From: Tetranychus cinnabarinus
Taxonomy: Eukaryota > Arthropoda > Arachnida > Trombidiformes > Tetranychidae
Length of the DNA stretch: 64,000 bases
Assembly (NCBI GenBank): GCA_022266195.1
Contig: WHVY01000007.1
Coordinates: forward strand, 1,240,001-1,304,000
Reading direction: 5' to 3'
In this document: positions 1-13,136 of the stretch, piece after piece
Layout: each line of letters opens with the position of its first letter
Numbering within the stretch: position 1 is the stretch's first letter
Program-made: the position numbers and the translations under genes
The notes under the pieces: generated by a model
The model's database searches: none
What the model was told of the DNA's origin: nothing
What the model saw: only the letters and a program-made list of their open reading frames with translations

Positions 1-3000
1 TAGAGTTAGACGTTAATCACTTGAGCCTTGGCTTAAGAAGCAAATTTCATTTCGGAATCAAAATTGACTAAACTTTCCACCTCATCCAAACACCCAAATT
101 CTCATCCACAGATCTCACACAGATTTCCATAAATCTTAATCATTGTCACTTTCAAGTTAGCAAGTTAATTGAAAAATTAAAATTTTCTGGTTTCAACCAA
201 TAAAAAGTAGAATGAAAAAGGCAACTTTAAATGGTGAAAATTAGCTGAATGATGTTTCGATACTCATTGTACAAAGTAAAAGATTGATTATTCCAGTTTG
301 TGCATTCACTGTGTATGTTTAGCTGGGAATAAAAAAACAATTTATATTTCCCGATGCTCTTCAGTATTCAGTGTAGCAACTCACAAAATCAACAGCAAAA
401 ACTCGGTAAACTAAAAGTTCATTAATAAACAATGATTTCTCATTTGATGTTTCAATAATGAATGCCGAGTCTACCTGAATGTTTACACTGACAATATTGG
501 TAAATTTACTTAACCCTGTTAAATAATTAGAATCGATAAATTGTAGATTCAGTCGACTATCTCTATTCACTTTGGGGAGTTTGCAGTTTTCAAGTAAAGC
601 CATTAATTTTGTTATCATTTTCATTCTCATTTTCATCAGCAACAACAATTTTTTCTGTCTGTCGTTGCCCTCAAAAACATGTAGACAAAAACATGTAGCC
701 CATGAAACGAAACACGGTAATGAATAAAAAGCCAAACAATCAGCATAAATATTGGACTCTACTCATTACTTCTTAATCTTTACTCGATTTTTTTCACTCT
801 TCAACTTTTACCTACTTTTCAACTCTTTTTTTTCATTCAACCAAATTCTCAGTTTACTCATCAAATCTCTGGAGCGAAACAGTTTATCACCATCACAACA
901 TAGTTAAATATCAAAGTGTTGAATAAATATTTGATGAGGAAATAGAGAAAAAAATAAATAGGTAGAAACGAAGAAAAATAAAGATTTTTTTTCTCTCTTT
1001 TTTTCTGGATAAGTACAATGTTTAACATTATTAGCTATCCTCATGGTCATTGATCCGATTCTGTCAACAGTGGAAATTCGTAAAAAATTACCAAAATTGG
1101 TAAGAACATCATGAATAACATGATATCAAAATAGAAAAATAAACAAACAAGAAAAAAGGATAACTTTTTTTCGCTTATTTCGGTGACAAAAGATAACCAG
1201 AAATGTTGCTTTTGATGCATTTTCCAGTCAAGTGCAATTGATGTGTTTTGCAATTAGCATTGGCTTTTGCAATTGTTGATCAATCGAATTTTTTGACGAA
1301 ATTTTCTATCGATTGAAGTTTTGCTTTTTTTGAAAATTCATTTCCCATTTGCTTGTAAAGCTTTGAGTTTGTTAGATTCTGCTCGCTGCTCTTGTGATAA
1401 AGTAAAAAGTTTTTATTTGATAATCAATATGATTTAAAGAGTAACTTGTTTATTGTTAAATGATGTAGACTCAAATGGTCTGAGTTGAATGTTGAAATGT
1501 TGATGGTTTAATCTAATAAACTTGAATTTGGTGAGACACAAAACCACACTTGTACTTTATTTTGGCTGCTCTCATGGTAAGCATTAGATGTAACATCAGC
1601 TTTTCTAAATGTTTATGTTGATGTGAGACAGTAGCAATGATAAAGATTACACCAGAGGAAAGGTGAAAAAGCTAAGAAGATGATGTTTGTGTTTGTTAAA
1701 CAAAAGTTAATAAAGAGTAAAGTGAATAAAATGTTTTACAAAAAGGCATTCATTGAGTGCAAAAAGCATCTGAAAACCGACACAAAAAAAGTTCGACTGT
1801 CCATTGGCAAGATTTGCTTATGTTTCGTTGCAAGATATCATTGAAAATGTTTTGTTGTTTGTTGTCTGTTTTGTCAAACAGAGCGCCATCGTAACCGAAA
1901 GTAACATTTGACACAACTTTTGATGAGACCCAACATAGTTTTTTGATGTTTTATTTGGAAAAATTGTGTTTATTAAATTGCTTGCTAGACTGATGAAACT
2001 TGATAGTTATAATATAATCTTCAGTAACAATGATTCGTACAAGTATTTTGAGATGTTGAAAGAATCTGATGGATTCCATGTAATCCCTTCAATTCATTTT
2101 CTCAAAATTATTCAGAGATTAATTATCAGAGAGTTTCGGGTAAAGGCTAACCAAAACTGTAAACAGCTTAAGGATAATGTAGCTATCATAGAGCAGAGAT
2201 TAGGTGCATAATGCAATTATAAAAATAAACACAATTTGTTTGATCAAAAATAAAGTTTTCACTCAAATAATGATAAACAAAATAAATCATAATTGTAAAT
2301 ATTAATAAAATTAATAACCAAATGAAGCTGTGTTACAGATAAATGATAATATGTTGCACAAATACTGGCAATATTAATATTCATTGATTTACTTTTTGGA
2401 TAACCAAATAAATTGAATTAAATTTGTTTTCTTTTCTTTCATCACTTTTCATAAAAACACATCTACAATCAAATTCTGAATACAAGTTTCCAACTTTACC
2501 TTTGAAAATCAATGGAATCATGAACCAATAAAAAAGCGAAAAATGAATCTTTCCTTGCACATCAACAGTCAAATGAGAGTTCAAATTGATACAGAATTCA
2601 TTGAAAAAACAATTCACCAAAAGTCTTGCAACAAGAGATTCATTGAAAGAAAGCACAAAAAAGTTCCAAGAGTTGAATGAAGGGAAAATAAGTTTTCCAG
2701 TTTGAAGGAAAAGTGGTGAAAAAATCGAACATGAACTTGTAAACAGATAATCAATTCAACCAATTACATGATAATAATGTGATGATAAATTCTCATCAGG
2801 CTCAGTCAGATTAAAGATTGCAATTTGTTCTCTCTTTTCCTCTTTCATAGATAAAGTCAAAAGTAGAGTGAAGAAGCAAGTTTTTTTGCTGGTAAAAAAT
2901 GAGACATGATATGAACTGGCTGCGAGGTTGAGTGTGAAGAGAAGTGCGAAAAGATAAAAAAATTCAATTAACCATTAATAACCAATATACACTTGATACA

Positions 3001-6000
3001 TGAAGAGGTGAGTGGAGCAAATTTTTTACCTCTTACATCATCTGCTATCAAATAGCTCATCAAAGTTGAATGCTTTGGGGAATCAACAATTGAACTTGTT
3101 TAATATTGAACTTTTTTTTTCATATTCTTTCACTATTCAATCCCTGAGCCACTTGCAACTCCCTGTTCAATAATGATAATACCTGCAATAGCTATTCAAG
3201 TGAGTATTAACAGTATGTTGATACATAGAAAACAGATTTATCCAATGAACAGAGGAAAAACTTTTCATCTCCAGAATCGAGACTAATATTAGCAATTTTG
3301 GCTGCAAATAGAGTGAGAGAGAAAAGTCAACCTTAACAATTGTTTCTTTTCATTCAACTGATGCTTGTAATGATAATGCCGATAATATCGATAATATTGA
3401 TGACAATAATGATAACAGATAATGTTTAATGAAAAGTGTTTCTCCATCAACAATTTGTCTTTGTTCCTTCTCTTCCCCTCCCTGTAGTAATAATAGTTGA
3501 TATTAATAAAATAAAGTTAATAACAATATAAATGACAATAAAGTCAAATTTTGTGGCTCAAGCGCAAAGTCAATTGATGATGGGAAAGTCGTAATGATAG
3601 AATGTACAGAAATTTTTTTTGTTTTCTTCTTCTTTTTCTTGCTCTTCTTTTTTTTGCTGTGTTCAATCAATTCTGCCAAACAAAATGTTGCAAGTTTAGT
3701 TTCTTGTTGAGTAAATTGCCATCCGGAATGAGAGAACGAGAAAAAATAACACAACTCGATAAGTCCATGGATAATACAGTTTACTCTATCATGTTTCGAA
3801 TCTCATTTTATTCTTCCTCTCTTCATCATCATATTCTTGTCTTTTACTTTATTTTGATTAATGTTCAACATTAGATTAACCAATTGGACGTCATATTTTC
3901 GTCTCACAACAAGTGACAGATAAATATTTCGTTCAAACATATTCTTTTCTTGTATTGATTTGCTTTTCATTCCGATTATTGACCAAGATACTCTCACCAA
4001 TTTTCATCACTTAGATAAGATAATGCTTAACGCTTTTATGAAATAATGACTTCTTTTCAGTGTATAACTGAATTATCGTCCGTGTCAGTAACACCAATCA
4101 GAACTTTTTTAAAGCCTGTGTAGCCTGATAAGTCAACTTTAGGCTACCTGAATCACCTGTAGGATCTTCGTAGAAGTGTATTTCCTCTATTTTCCTTTTT
4201 CTTTTTTTCTAATTAACAATTTTCCATTCTTATTTCAGATTTTTTTGAGGTGAAACACTCAATTAATTCTGATTCTATTAGTTCTAATAGTTGACAATTA
4301 ACTCTTCATTCCCTGTAATTCCCTGCATTTATTGATATTTACATTTCGAGTTGAGCCTATTTTATGTCTTTCAGCACAATTACAGCTAACAATTTTTGAT
4401 TAATGATTTATCAATAGTTGTCGCATTGTATTTATACTGACACAAAGCATTATCCGAAAAGTTTATCGTTAAATAGGTTAATAAATATTAATTTAATCAT
4501 AATTATCAGTTGTTGATTGTTGTTAGTAAAACAAGCAGAAAAAGTTTATCAGTTGAAAAGGAAACAAAAGAAGGAAGAAGAAAGCCAAGTTTCTCATGAA
4601 ACAGAGTAAAAAAGATTAACTCGAAGCTATTAATGAATAACTTGGGATGAAAGTTTTTGTCTTATTATTATCATACTTATTATTGTTGTTATCAAGAAAA
4701 TAAAAGGGATTAATGTTAGTATAATGTTGCGTGATTTTCCCTGTTTCGCTTCATGTTCCCGCTTAACTTGTAATGTTGATAATGATGATTATGAATATGA
4801 GCGGAGCAGCAGCAGCAAATTTACTGGTCAGCTACAAACAATTTATCATCATTCATGCAAAGATTGGAGCGAAAGAAGGAGAACAAGAAAAAATCAACAA
4901 AAGACATTCTCTTCTTGCAATTTTTTACATCATTATCTGTTAATTTTTTTCGTAATTCTAATCGTTGATGAAAAGTTGCGAGCAAGAAACTTTTTTTCTT
5001 TACAATAAAAGCGATAAATTTAATTTCAAAGGCGATTTCAAATTGGAAATTGTCTCTTTGTTGTTTTGCACTTTTCTGCACAAATTGAATAGTCTTCTTT
5101 TCGTGCAAATGCAAACCCTGTGAATGATGAGCATGAGAATGAATGCGAAAAGATTTTGGATGTTAAAGTGTAATAACAGGAAGGGAAACATCATTAGGTA
5201 ACACAATGATTAATTAGATTGTTGATTGATTGACCTAACGAGAATTGTACCCTTTTCACAATGACCAGTAGATGAAGATAATGAAGATGAGAAAAGGGGA
5301 AAAAAGGAGTTTGTTGAGGATGGATAATAGTTCGAGTTCGAAGTAATCAAAAGAATAGTGATAACCTTAAACAATGGATTTTCCTTTTTCTCTCTCTCTC
5401 GCTTCCTTCTTCCTTCTTTGGCTTTTTTTTCTTCACCAGACTCATTGACTGATAGATTGATTATCGGTCATGGATATGCGATTATTCTTGTTTTATTTTT
5501 TCGTTTCTCTTCGTTTTTCTCTCTCTCTCGCCGTATTTATTGTTGTTTTCAAGTGAACTGCACATATCTGTGTAACCATTCAACTAAGGAATGCCTTTTC
5601 ACTCTTGTTATTGTTGTTGCTGTTATCATTAACTATTATCAAATGTTATTCTGCTTCAAATGTTATTGCAATTCTGTCTCAAGTCAAACAATCATTTAAC
5701 TAATGAAGATTCTTGAATGATTAACAATCACACTTTCATCTTTCTTCTTGATGCTTCTGTGCCTTTCCTTCCGCCTATTGTTTCTTCCCTTCCAACCATC
5801 ACCATCAGCGCTACCACACAATGTCATCCCAGTCAAGTACATTAATAACTGTAGACCAATTTATCTCATCATTATTAGTATCCCATTAACCCAATCATGT
5901 GAAAGTTTTTTTTCCAGAGAAAAAAATTTCTATTGCTCTTGATTCCATTTTTGTCTCGAACCACTTTTCTGAAATGTCCTCAGGTTGTAACAAGCAATAC

Positions 6001-6525
6001 TCTTGTGAGATGAAAATGTTGCTCTTTGCTATCAAAGGTTCCAAATTATTTATTTTTATCAATAAAAAAAGTAAAAGTAGGCGATCATGTAAATGTTGAA
6101 AAGAAATGCTAATTTATATCGATTTTCGGTGTTTTTCAAAAAAACGAATTTCGTTTTAGAATTAAGTGTTTTAGAAGAATGTTAAAGTTGTCGAAAAATT
6201 GAATTGAAAGTTGTGTCCGAGTGTTTGATGACATTTTTCTGAATATCGCTTCATGAATGATCAATGAACATTTGCATGTTTTTCCAAGCAAATTGATTGA
6301 CATTTGAAATTGCAAATGTTTTTAGGAAACATTTTTTTCTTTGGGGAAATTGAAACTCGCAAGATTAAATTGTCAGACCATTGAAATTGAGTTGCAAGTC
6401 TTTTCATGTCAAGAGAAGTGAACTGCAAAATTTGATCATCATACTCAACTGGCTAATTGGTTTGGCAAAAGCAACTTGTGCCAATGCAAGTAAAAAAAGG
6501 TAAAAAATGGTTCAGTAGCACTTAC
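1..6525 (-). other. Probable dpr intron 3, non-coding
   Basis: This follows the phase-1 donor at 6525. I found no Ig domain 2 exon on the minus strand (no second Cys/Trp/Cys pattern bounded by splice sites), so the intron probably runs off the left edge. Apart from the frame at 1966-2211, it holds AT-rich spacer with T-, CTT- and ATT-rich simple tracts. Confidence 0.5.
1966..2211 (+). CDS. Coding-like frame, unrecognised
   Basis: An open plus-strand frame contains MKLDSYNIIFSNNDSYKYFE, MLKESDGFHVIPSIHFLKII and QRLIIREFRVKANQNCKQLK, then DNVAIIEQRLGA and a stop. The first ATG is at about 1993. Residue mix is more protein-like than the neighbouring frames. There is no domain, signal peptide or splice partner that I recognise. 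It is opposite in strand to dpr, in what is probably its third intron. Confidence 0.15.
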   Translation: MFIKLLARLMKLDSYNIIFSNNDSYKYFEMLKESDGFHVIPSIHFLKIIQRLIIREFRVKANQNCKQLKDNVAIIEQRLGA

Positions 6526-6736
6526 CAATAACCGAAAGGTATACACTTGTCGACATTTTGGGATCAGTTGATAGTTGACATTCATAGATTCCTGAGTCAG
6601 AAAGACGAGTATCTCTTATTTCAAGAGTCCATTCATTCGAGTTGGGAAGGTTGATTGATCTGAAACGTGAATCACTTGTATAAGTATCACGGCCTGATGT
6701 TAATATATGTAAATCTTTTTGACGAACCCACGAGAC
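6526..6736 (-). CDS. dpr-like gene, exon 3: second half of Ig domain 1
   Basis: This exon codes 70 residues plus one base. The acceptor is TCAG|GTC at 6737 and the donor is ATTG|GTAAG at 6525; it enters in phase 0 and leaves in phase 1. The peptide opens VSWVRQKDLHILTSG, continues with DTYTSDSRF, has WTLEIRDTRLSDSGIYEC, and ends TSVYLSVI. These are the hallmarks of the first Ig domain of arthropod Dpr proteins: the core Trp of strand C, the HILT block, the DSGIYEC strand-F motif with the second disulphide Cys, and the strand-G end. Dpr proteins are neuronal cell-surface receptors that bind DIP Ig proteins during synaptic partner choice. The upstream exon joins in frame and completes the domain (NHLGDRA then VSWVR). 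The next exon, which should start Ig domain 2, was not found to the left and is probably outside the window. I am sure of the family but cannot name a specific dpr orthologue. Confidence 0.94.
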
Positions 6737-9700
6737 CTGAGGAAAATAGAACAAGAGAAAAAAATGAACATTCAAGATGAACATGAACATCATTTTCACA
6801 AGCATTGTGAAAATGTAAAGATGAAAACAAGACAAGAGAAACCTTTTTTTTTCCTTTTCTTCTTTTCTTCAAACTTTCAAAGTGAACATTATTGAACTAA
6901 TGATTACTTGAATTGAACACATTTTTGAACAAAATTTACACTGAAAAATACTTTGTAGTCAAACGTCGAGAGTAAAAGTGGAAAGGAAAAAACGAAGAAA
7001 ATCATTTTAATTATCCAATTCCATTGAGCTTTTTATTACATTTTTACATGAAAATATACATAAATTAGTTGCTTGATTCCAACTCGAGTAGTCAAGTGAT
7101 GAGACATTTTACATGAAATCAACAGCAACATTTGGTTAGCAACGAATTGGACCAATTCTCTCTTGAGCTTGGGTTAATTTGGATAAGAAAATGAAGTTAT
7201 CGGTAAATGAAATGAAACATTATTATTTCTCAAGAGGGATTGGAAAATTGTAAGAAGGAAGAGAGAATGATGAGAAGGATGAGAAAAATGTTGTATAAAT
7301 AAATATTCTTGTTCAACAAAAGTAAATGAGAAGAGAGAAAAAGAAGAAGAAAATAATCTCAATTTTTCCATTTCCATTCTCTTCTTGGATTTGATTCTTG
7401 AAAGGTAAATTCAGAGAGATTCACAATTCCCATGATCAACTCTTTCTATTATCAAGTTATTTGTTTTTCGGCTCAACAATGGTATTCATTATTATTGAAT
7501 AACTCCAGTTATTAAATGGCATTTTGATTAAATTTACAACTGATTTTTGTTTCTCTCTTCTTCTCATGAATATCAATATTTTTTTCATCGACCAACAATT
7601 TTCCAATCAAATTTGTCTCAAGATTGGTGAAAATGTTTTGTCCAATTCGTCTTCGACTTTCAATTGTTTTTTTTCTTCTTCTTCACAAGTTTTCACAAAA
7701 GGCAACTGTGACAAGATAATGTCAATAAGTGAAAATATTGATACATTTGTGTTCTTCTTTAGAAAAGAATGTTGTATTATCATGAAAAGAGTGTAAAAGA
7801 AGAGATGAAAAGTTTAGATGAATAGAGAATTATAAAGGAAAATCTTTCTCCATGCTGATGAATGGCGAACAAGAAGAGAAAAAGATAGCGAAATAATGAT
7901 AAGAGAATTGATAATAATGGAAAAAGGAAAAATGTTTATAATAAATAATACAAATAACGAAATGGTGAGCAGTCGATGAAAGAGCAACTTGATGACAAGG
8001 TTAGTTGGAGCGTTAAATATTAGCATCAAAAGCTGAATAAGGGAGAGAAGCAATTGGAATGGGAAAACATCATTTCAACTAAACTGTTGTCATTGTCGCT
8101 CTTTTGCTGCTCGCCTTTTTTCTGTAGTCTTCGGTTTTTGGTTAAACCAAAAAGTGTGCAAATTCATTTTCGCTCAACTGACTGTTATCAAATTTTTCAT
8201 GATAAATGTCAACTCTGACCAACAGATTCTTTTCATTGATTGACCATTTTACAAATTGACTATTGTCTTGGAAATTTTGAGAAAATTTTCTTTACAAAGT
8301 TGACCTGAAATGTTCGATTCTCCAAAATGATAAAAATAGTTGAAGTATTCAGAAGAGAATTTAAAGTTCGACAATTTCATGTTTGGATACACTTTTGTCT
8401 TTACTCGAGTTTTGTCAATTTTGACAGTTTTGGGCTAGTCGAATTTTCGATCAATTTTTAGTATTGTATAGAGGAATATTTTTCTAAAACTTTCAGCATT
8501 CTTAACCTTAAATAGTCATTTTCCAAATGAAGGCGAATTCGAAAATCTTTAGAATTTCCAAGTTCGATAACTTCCATGTTTCGTTTCATTTTCTTTCTTT
8601 CTTGCGAATTCTGTGAGGTTCGATTATTTCTATTTCTCATAAATTTTTTGTTCATAGAACTTCGATATACTGGTTTTCAAAAATTTTACAAAAGTTGACC
8701 TGAGAAAGTCTTTTTCCCAAACGAATACGAGTTTTGAGAATTGCCTCAAGAGAATTTGCAAGTTTCATGATTTTGATGTTCGGTTACATTTTTTGCCTTT
8801 TGTCAAGTTTTATGAACTTTGAGAATTTTCGTTCTCTTCTCAGTGTACGATCTTGGAGGAGTCGAACTTTTCGTTGGCATTTTGTTGAGTTGTATTGCAA
8901 CTTTTATCACTCTTTACTTTAGTTGTTAAGGTTCTCAATGTAAAGGTGTAAAGGTTTGGGTTTTCATTGGTTAAGTGTGGAAATGAAATTGTATTATCAG
9001 TAATGAAAATGAAGAATCTGGTTGATACTGAAATGAGGATGAATCTAATTCTTTATTTGTTTAGTTCTCGTTCAACATTGATTGATCACCAAATGAGTTG
9101 ATAATAAAAAAGAGAAGAAAGAAACGGGCAAAAGGGAATGCAATATCATTTTATCTTAATCAAATACAGAATTTTCTGTTAACAGGGAAAGATAATGCCT
9201 TGAAATGTATTACCAAATGAAAGGGATAATGATTTCATATGAATATGATAAAAGAGAGAAAAGCGAAAAAATATTTTTCATCAATGATCAAGTAAAAGAT
9301 TGGTGAATATGTAAAATATTTCAATTCCATTTTCCAATCCTTTTTTTGTTTTCGACTAAATTCACGAAATTTGATGACATTTGTTTCGACGGAAAACGGT
9401 TGAAAAGGTTGATACAATTTGAGTTTTGATGAAAGAAAAGGAAAATTCACCAAAAATTTCGAAATGAAACTGAATCCAAAGTTATTTGATATTCAAAGTT
9501 TCATCTTAATTCGAGTTTATTCCCAACTTTGTATTGCTCAACAGTGAATTCTGAGTCTTGTTTTTCTCTCAATTTTTCTCTCTACTTTCATTTTGTCTAA
9601 CATTTCACCAGCATTGAGACTGAATATAATGAAAAACTTTGGAATGATAAGAATCTGCTTACTCCTGAATCTGTAGAATTTTTTGTTTTCCTTTTTGTTC

Positions 9701-10762
9701 CCTTTCGTTTCTATCGTCACCATCAGCTTGATCCACATCTTCTTTTTTCTGGTTCATAAACAAAATTCTCTTTTCTTTTTTTTCTTCCAATGCCATTTTT
9801 CTTCTCTCCTCAATATTATCATTAATACCATTATCATCATTATCAATATTATGATAAACATTTTCGTTGAAATGCTTTCCACCGATAATAGATATGATAA
9901 CAATAGAACTATTAGAAGTGATAGATTGAAAAGAAATGATCTACTTCAAGTTGTCTCAAGAATGAATAAAAAAACAGGCGAAAGCTTAAAAAGAAGGAAA
10001 AGACAAAAAAAATGTTATCAAATGAAATGCAATAACATTCTTGTATGGCAAAAATGGTATTACAAGATTGTTGACTTTTCCTTTCAAAGATGATAAAAGT
10101 TTCTGTTCAATTTGTTGGAACCAAAAGAGAGGTGGAAAAAGCAAATCAAAATGAAGGAATTGATTTCCATTCTTGAAACTTTCAATGGAAAAGGCGTAAA
10201 TTGTATCAACTAATGATAGACCGCAAAATGCTCTGCACTTCGTATTGGCATCAATATTTTAAAACTGTAACCAATCTAATTTCATGATGAATACTTTCCA
10301 CTTTGGCCAATGAATATTTATGAAATAAGCAATACTTATACGTGTGTGTGTCTACAACTGAAAATTTTTCACGTTTCTCAGTGTTAAATTGAATAACTTG
10401 AGGTTAACCCAATAGTTCAACTCATTTCCTCTTTTTTATATTCATAGACACAGGATGACATGGGATAAAAATATTCTGTTTCAATCCATGCAAATTTCTG
10501 GCTCAATGAAAATTTCAGTGTATTTGTGTAAACTGCATGTTCCATATAAATTTACAGAATCTTGGCGCTAATTAAATAGATTTGTTTGTGCGATAGCTCA
10601 GGAACTAAACATGCTAGACGTATCTGCATTAGGGTTTTATAACTCTTTTAATGTAACGAGTTTTTGTTGGTAGACTCAAGGTCACACAAGATTGCTTAAT
10701 TACAAGGTAACTATCAACAGCTGATGATATTTTTCTTTGAGTAGAACTTTTCTCGAATATAA

Positions 10763-10951
10763 TCACAGCTGATTACTGAGAAAAATATTTCGATCATATG
10801 GTGCGATATACTGGGCTTTTTTATTTTTCTTCCTGTTTGCGGCAATAAATTTAAAAGCGTTGATGCTAGATTCAAACCATAGGGCTCTGCAGATTGAGAA
10901 ATCACAGATTCTCACCTCAAAGTCATTGGGGTTAACTCCTTTATTCAACAT
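10763..10951 (-). pseudogene. Possible protein-kinase-like fragment
   Basis: A minus-strand frame reads MLNKGVNPNDFEVRICDFSI, then CRALWFESSINAF and AQYIAPYDRN. VRICDFSICRAL resembles kinase subdomain VII (xKICDFGxxRxL), with DFS in place of the metal-binding DFG. QYIAPYDR resembles subdomain VIII (YxAPE), with APE degraded. It lacks a plausible start, and a second frame takes over near its end (ISCDYIREKF), suggesting a frameshift. No other kinase subdomains were found. It lies in dpr intron 2. The similarity is weak, and an unrelated or chance origin is possible. Confidence 0.25.
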
Positions 10952-11648
10952 ATAACTGCATGCTTAGTGTTTACTATAACAACACTAACAGACAAGCTAA
11001 TGGCAGCCCTAAACTTCTAATATACAGCTGCAAGCTCTGGCCGATCTAGATGCTGCTGAAGATCAATGTCAGGAGAAACTCGTAAATAAGATGCGACCTA
11101 AAAAGTTTGCAACCAAACGGTTTTTTAGTCATAGCTCGTCATAGACTAGACACTCTGGCACCATTTCTAGACTACAGTGTTAATTGAAATATATGGATCA
11201 TTTTGATATATTTTTTTGCATAAATTGATTCAGTATTAAATCAGAAAATCGACCTTAAACATTGTGATAAATGTAAATTGATTTCACAACTAGTCTCTAA
11301 GTATCATGAACTTTCTTTGTATCAATGTGGAGAAATTCTTGAGGCTGTAGAAATTTCAGAACTCAATGTTTATCAGGTAGACATAAGACTCAGGAATGGT
11401 GAAAGAATAAAAAATTATGAAAATTATGGTCAAAGGGCCAAAAAATGGATTCGAAATTTATAGCTCGTTTTTGAACACTGTCACTGGATCGGCTCAACAT
11501 CAGCGGACTTGAGCCTCAAAATTTAATTCTAGTTTGTCTTATTGTCAATATTTAATGAAAAAGCACAAAAAAAACCATGAAAACGTAGGGATAAGCCCAA
11601 ATCAGCGTCCGAACAAGAAGAGAGGTTTCAAACTTTTTGGGTCGCTCC

Positions 11649-11957
11649 TTAAGGAGTGGCATTCTGATATACACCAGCACAAGAGGAACAAGTGAAAGAG
11701 ACATTAAATTTAACGGCCAGAATCTCAAACAAACCAGACGTTTCACTCGACAGCTTAGAAATTTGATAGCGGCAGACAACTCGCTCATCCCCACCACCTT
11801 CCATAGTTATCTTCCTGGAAAACCGACACAGACTATCTATCAAATCATTAAATAAGGACTTGTCCAGAACCGACCTAGCTGTGACTTCTCTCAAACTCTG
11901 AATAACATATCCCTTCGAACCCAAATCCTTGACACAATCTGGATCATGTAAACGCAA
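11649..11957 (-). CDS. Coding-like frame in dpr intron 2, unrecognised
   Basis: This frame has 102 codons in balanced-composition DNA, reading LHDPDCVKDLGSKGYVIQSL, then REVTARSVLDKSLFNDLIDS, LCRFSRKITMEGGGDERVVC and further, ending GVYQNATP and a stop. Residue usage is protein-like and very different from the K/F/S-rich chance frames elsewhere. No domain is recognised. Upstream the frame continues as NYQLR and then fades without a clear start, so this would be an internal or decayed exon. It is probably part of the same relic island as the kinase-like fragment at 10.8 kb. Confidence 0.3.
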   Translation of the reverse strand: MRLHDPDCVKDLGSKGYVIQSLREVTARSVLDKSLFNDLIDSLCRFSRKITMEGGGDERVVCRYQISKLSSETSGLFEILAVKFNVSFTCSSCAGVYQNATP

Positions 11958-12126
11958 CTGATAGTTTGTAAGTGAAAATTGAAGGCCCTTTTCTGGGAGA
12001 TCGAAATTTTTCCAGATTTTTTGGTTTTAGTTGCTGGATATAAACTCAGTCCCCTGTAAAGATAAACGAATTTTCTCAAAACCAGCTGTTTAATAAAACG
12101 GCTAGAAAATGCGCTTATCCTCAGCT

Positions 12127-12240
12127 TAGTGTTGTGCAGTTCTTGTTCATAGGCTAAGGAACAAGAACGAGAACAATTTTTTCCTTGTTTTGCTCATAAA
12201 ATTCTGAACTTTGTTCCAGAACAAGAACGAAATTGGTACA
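12127..12240 (+). repeat. Possible transposon terminus with repeated GAACAAGAACGA
   Basis: TAGTGTTGTGCAGTTC at 12127 fits the TARNG-type start of hAT inverted ends. It is followed by a perfect 10-bp inverted pair (GTTCTTGTTC … GAACAAGAAC). Two direct copies of GAACAAGAACGA follow, at about 12161 and 12220, like subterminal repeats. No matching opposite end or 8-bp target duplication was found, so this is only a candidate relic. Confidence 0.25.
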
Positions 12241-12696
12241 CGAATAACTAACAGCTGTGGTTTTTCGTTTAGAATTTTCGGAATAAATTTCAATATCGGA
12301 AAAATTAGCGAAAACTACAATTAATTCATACATGATTTGTATATGAGAAAATTGGTGTTAAATATCATACTGAGCATTTTGTATAATGAGGCACATCAAT
12401 AATGTTTCGTAAAAAGTGAAATAACAAAATGCCAAAAAAAATGTTGCTGGGAGTGTTAATATAGATTATGCCTTAGGGAAAACTTTCTCAGTTGGTGAGC
12501 GAGAGAAAGAAGAAGCAAAAAACTGAAAACTCATTTTTCCGCACTTTTACTCCTTCAGTTGAACATCTTGCAAATTTTTATTATCGCATTCTATTCAATG
12601 CCAGTTTTTTCCTTTTCTTTCCACTTTTTTTTCGCTTTCCTTGTTTTCTTTTGCTTGTAAAATTTTGCATTTTTGCACTTTCCATTTCTTACTTAC

Positions 12697-13136
12697 CGCT
12701 CTGTCTCCAAGATGATTTATCTTACACTGTAAAAATGCTGTTCCTCCCTGTGGTATTGTTATATTTCGTTTAATATTATCATCAAAAGATGGATCATGTG
12801 TGGTTAATTTGTGGTATCCTGAAGGATCATAGGATGATTTGTCTATTACCATTTCACCCATGTTATTATACGATTGAAATTCATTTCCTCTTCTATTAAC
12901 ATGAAAATTTGCAGTTTCATAATTGTTACTATTAACAGCATTATTTACATAATACAAATGTTGTTTATCACTAAATACACTTTTAGATGAATCACTATTG
13001 CGTTTTACGTTTACTTTATAATCACTTTTTTGCCTTTTATGTAAATGATGACCTTGTTGTCTGTTCATTCCATGGTCATTGATGAATTTATTTCCAGTTG
13101 AATTTTGGCTCAATTTCATTGTTGATGAGTTTATGC
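12697..13136 (-). CDS. dpr-like gene, exon 2: linker plus first half of Ig domain 1
   Basis: This exon carries two bases that finish a split codon, then 146 codons. The acceptor has a strong pyrimidine tract ending TTTACAG|GC, and the donor is GACAGAGCG|GTAAGT at 12696, in phase 0. The first ~115 residues are a hydrophilic Asn/Ser/His/Tyr-rich linker with no recognisable domain. The last 29 residues (DDNIKRNITIPQGGTAFLQC, then KINHLGDRA) are strands A to C of Ig domain 1. They include the first disulphide Cys (about residue 161 of the inferred protein) and an N-glycosylation sequon NIT. NHLGDRA followed by VSW in the next exon reproduces the N-LG-D-x-VSW junction of Dpr proteins, so the two exons belong to one gene. 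The reading frame stays open upstream of the acceptor, but that stretch is polypyrimidine-rich and I read it as intron. The linker is long for a Dpr. Confidence 0.93.

Larger units (their letters stand above)
6737..12696 (-). other. dpr intron 2 (5,960 bp)
   Basis: Bounded by the matching phase-0 donor GTAAGT (12696) and acceptor TCAG (6737). From 6.7 to 10.2 kb it is simple AT-rich spacer with chance frames. From about 10.3 to 12.5 kb the composition is more balanced and includes the kinase-like fragment, the unrecognised frame at 11.65-11.96 kb and the possible transposon terminus. Confidence 0.85.

Noticed and set aside
5358..5699. 113-residue Phe/Ser-rich frame
   Set aside because: It is a translation of CTT/TCT simple sequence.
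6512..6525. Reading on past TSVYLSVI into GKCY
   Set aside because: The sequence there is a consensus GTAAG donor in the phase expected for Dpr genes, so these residues are intron.
9683..10093. 136-residue frame, hydrophobic then basic
   Set aside because: The first half is an ATT/TTC simple tract and the second an A-rich tract. There is no domain or splice support.
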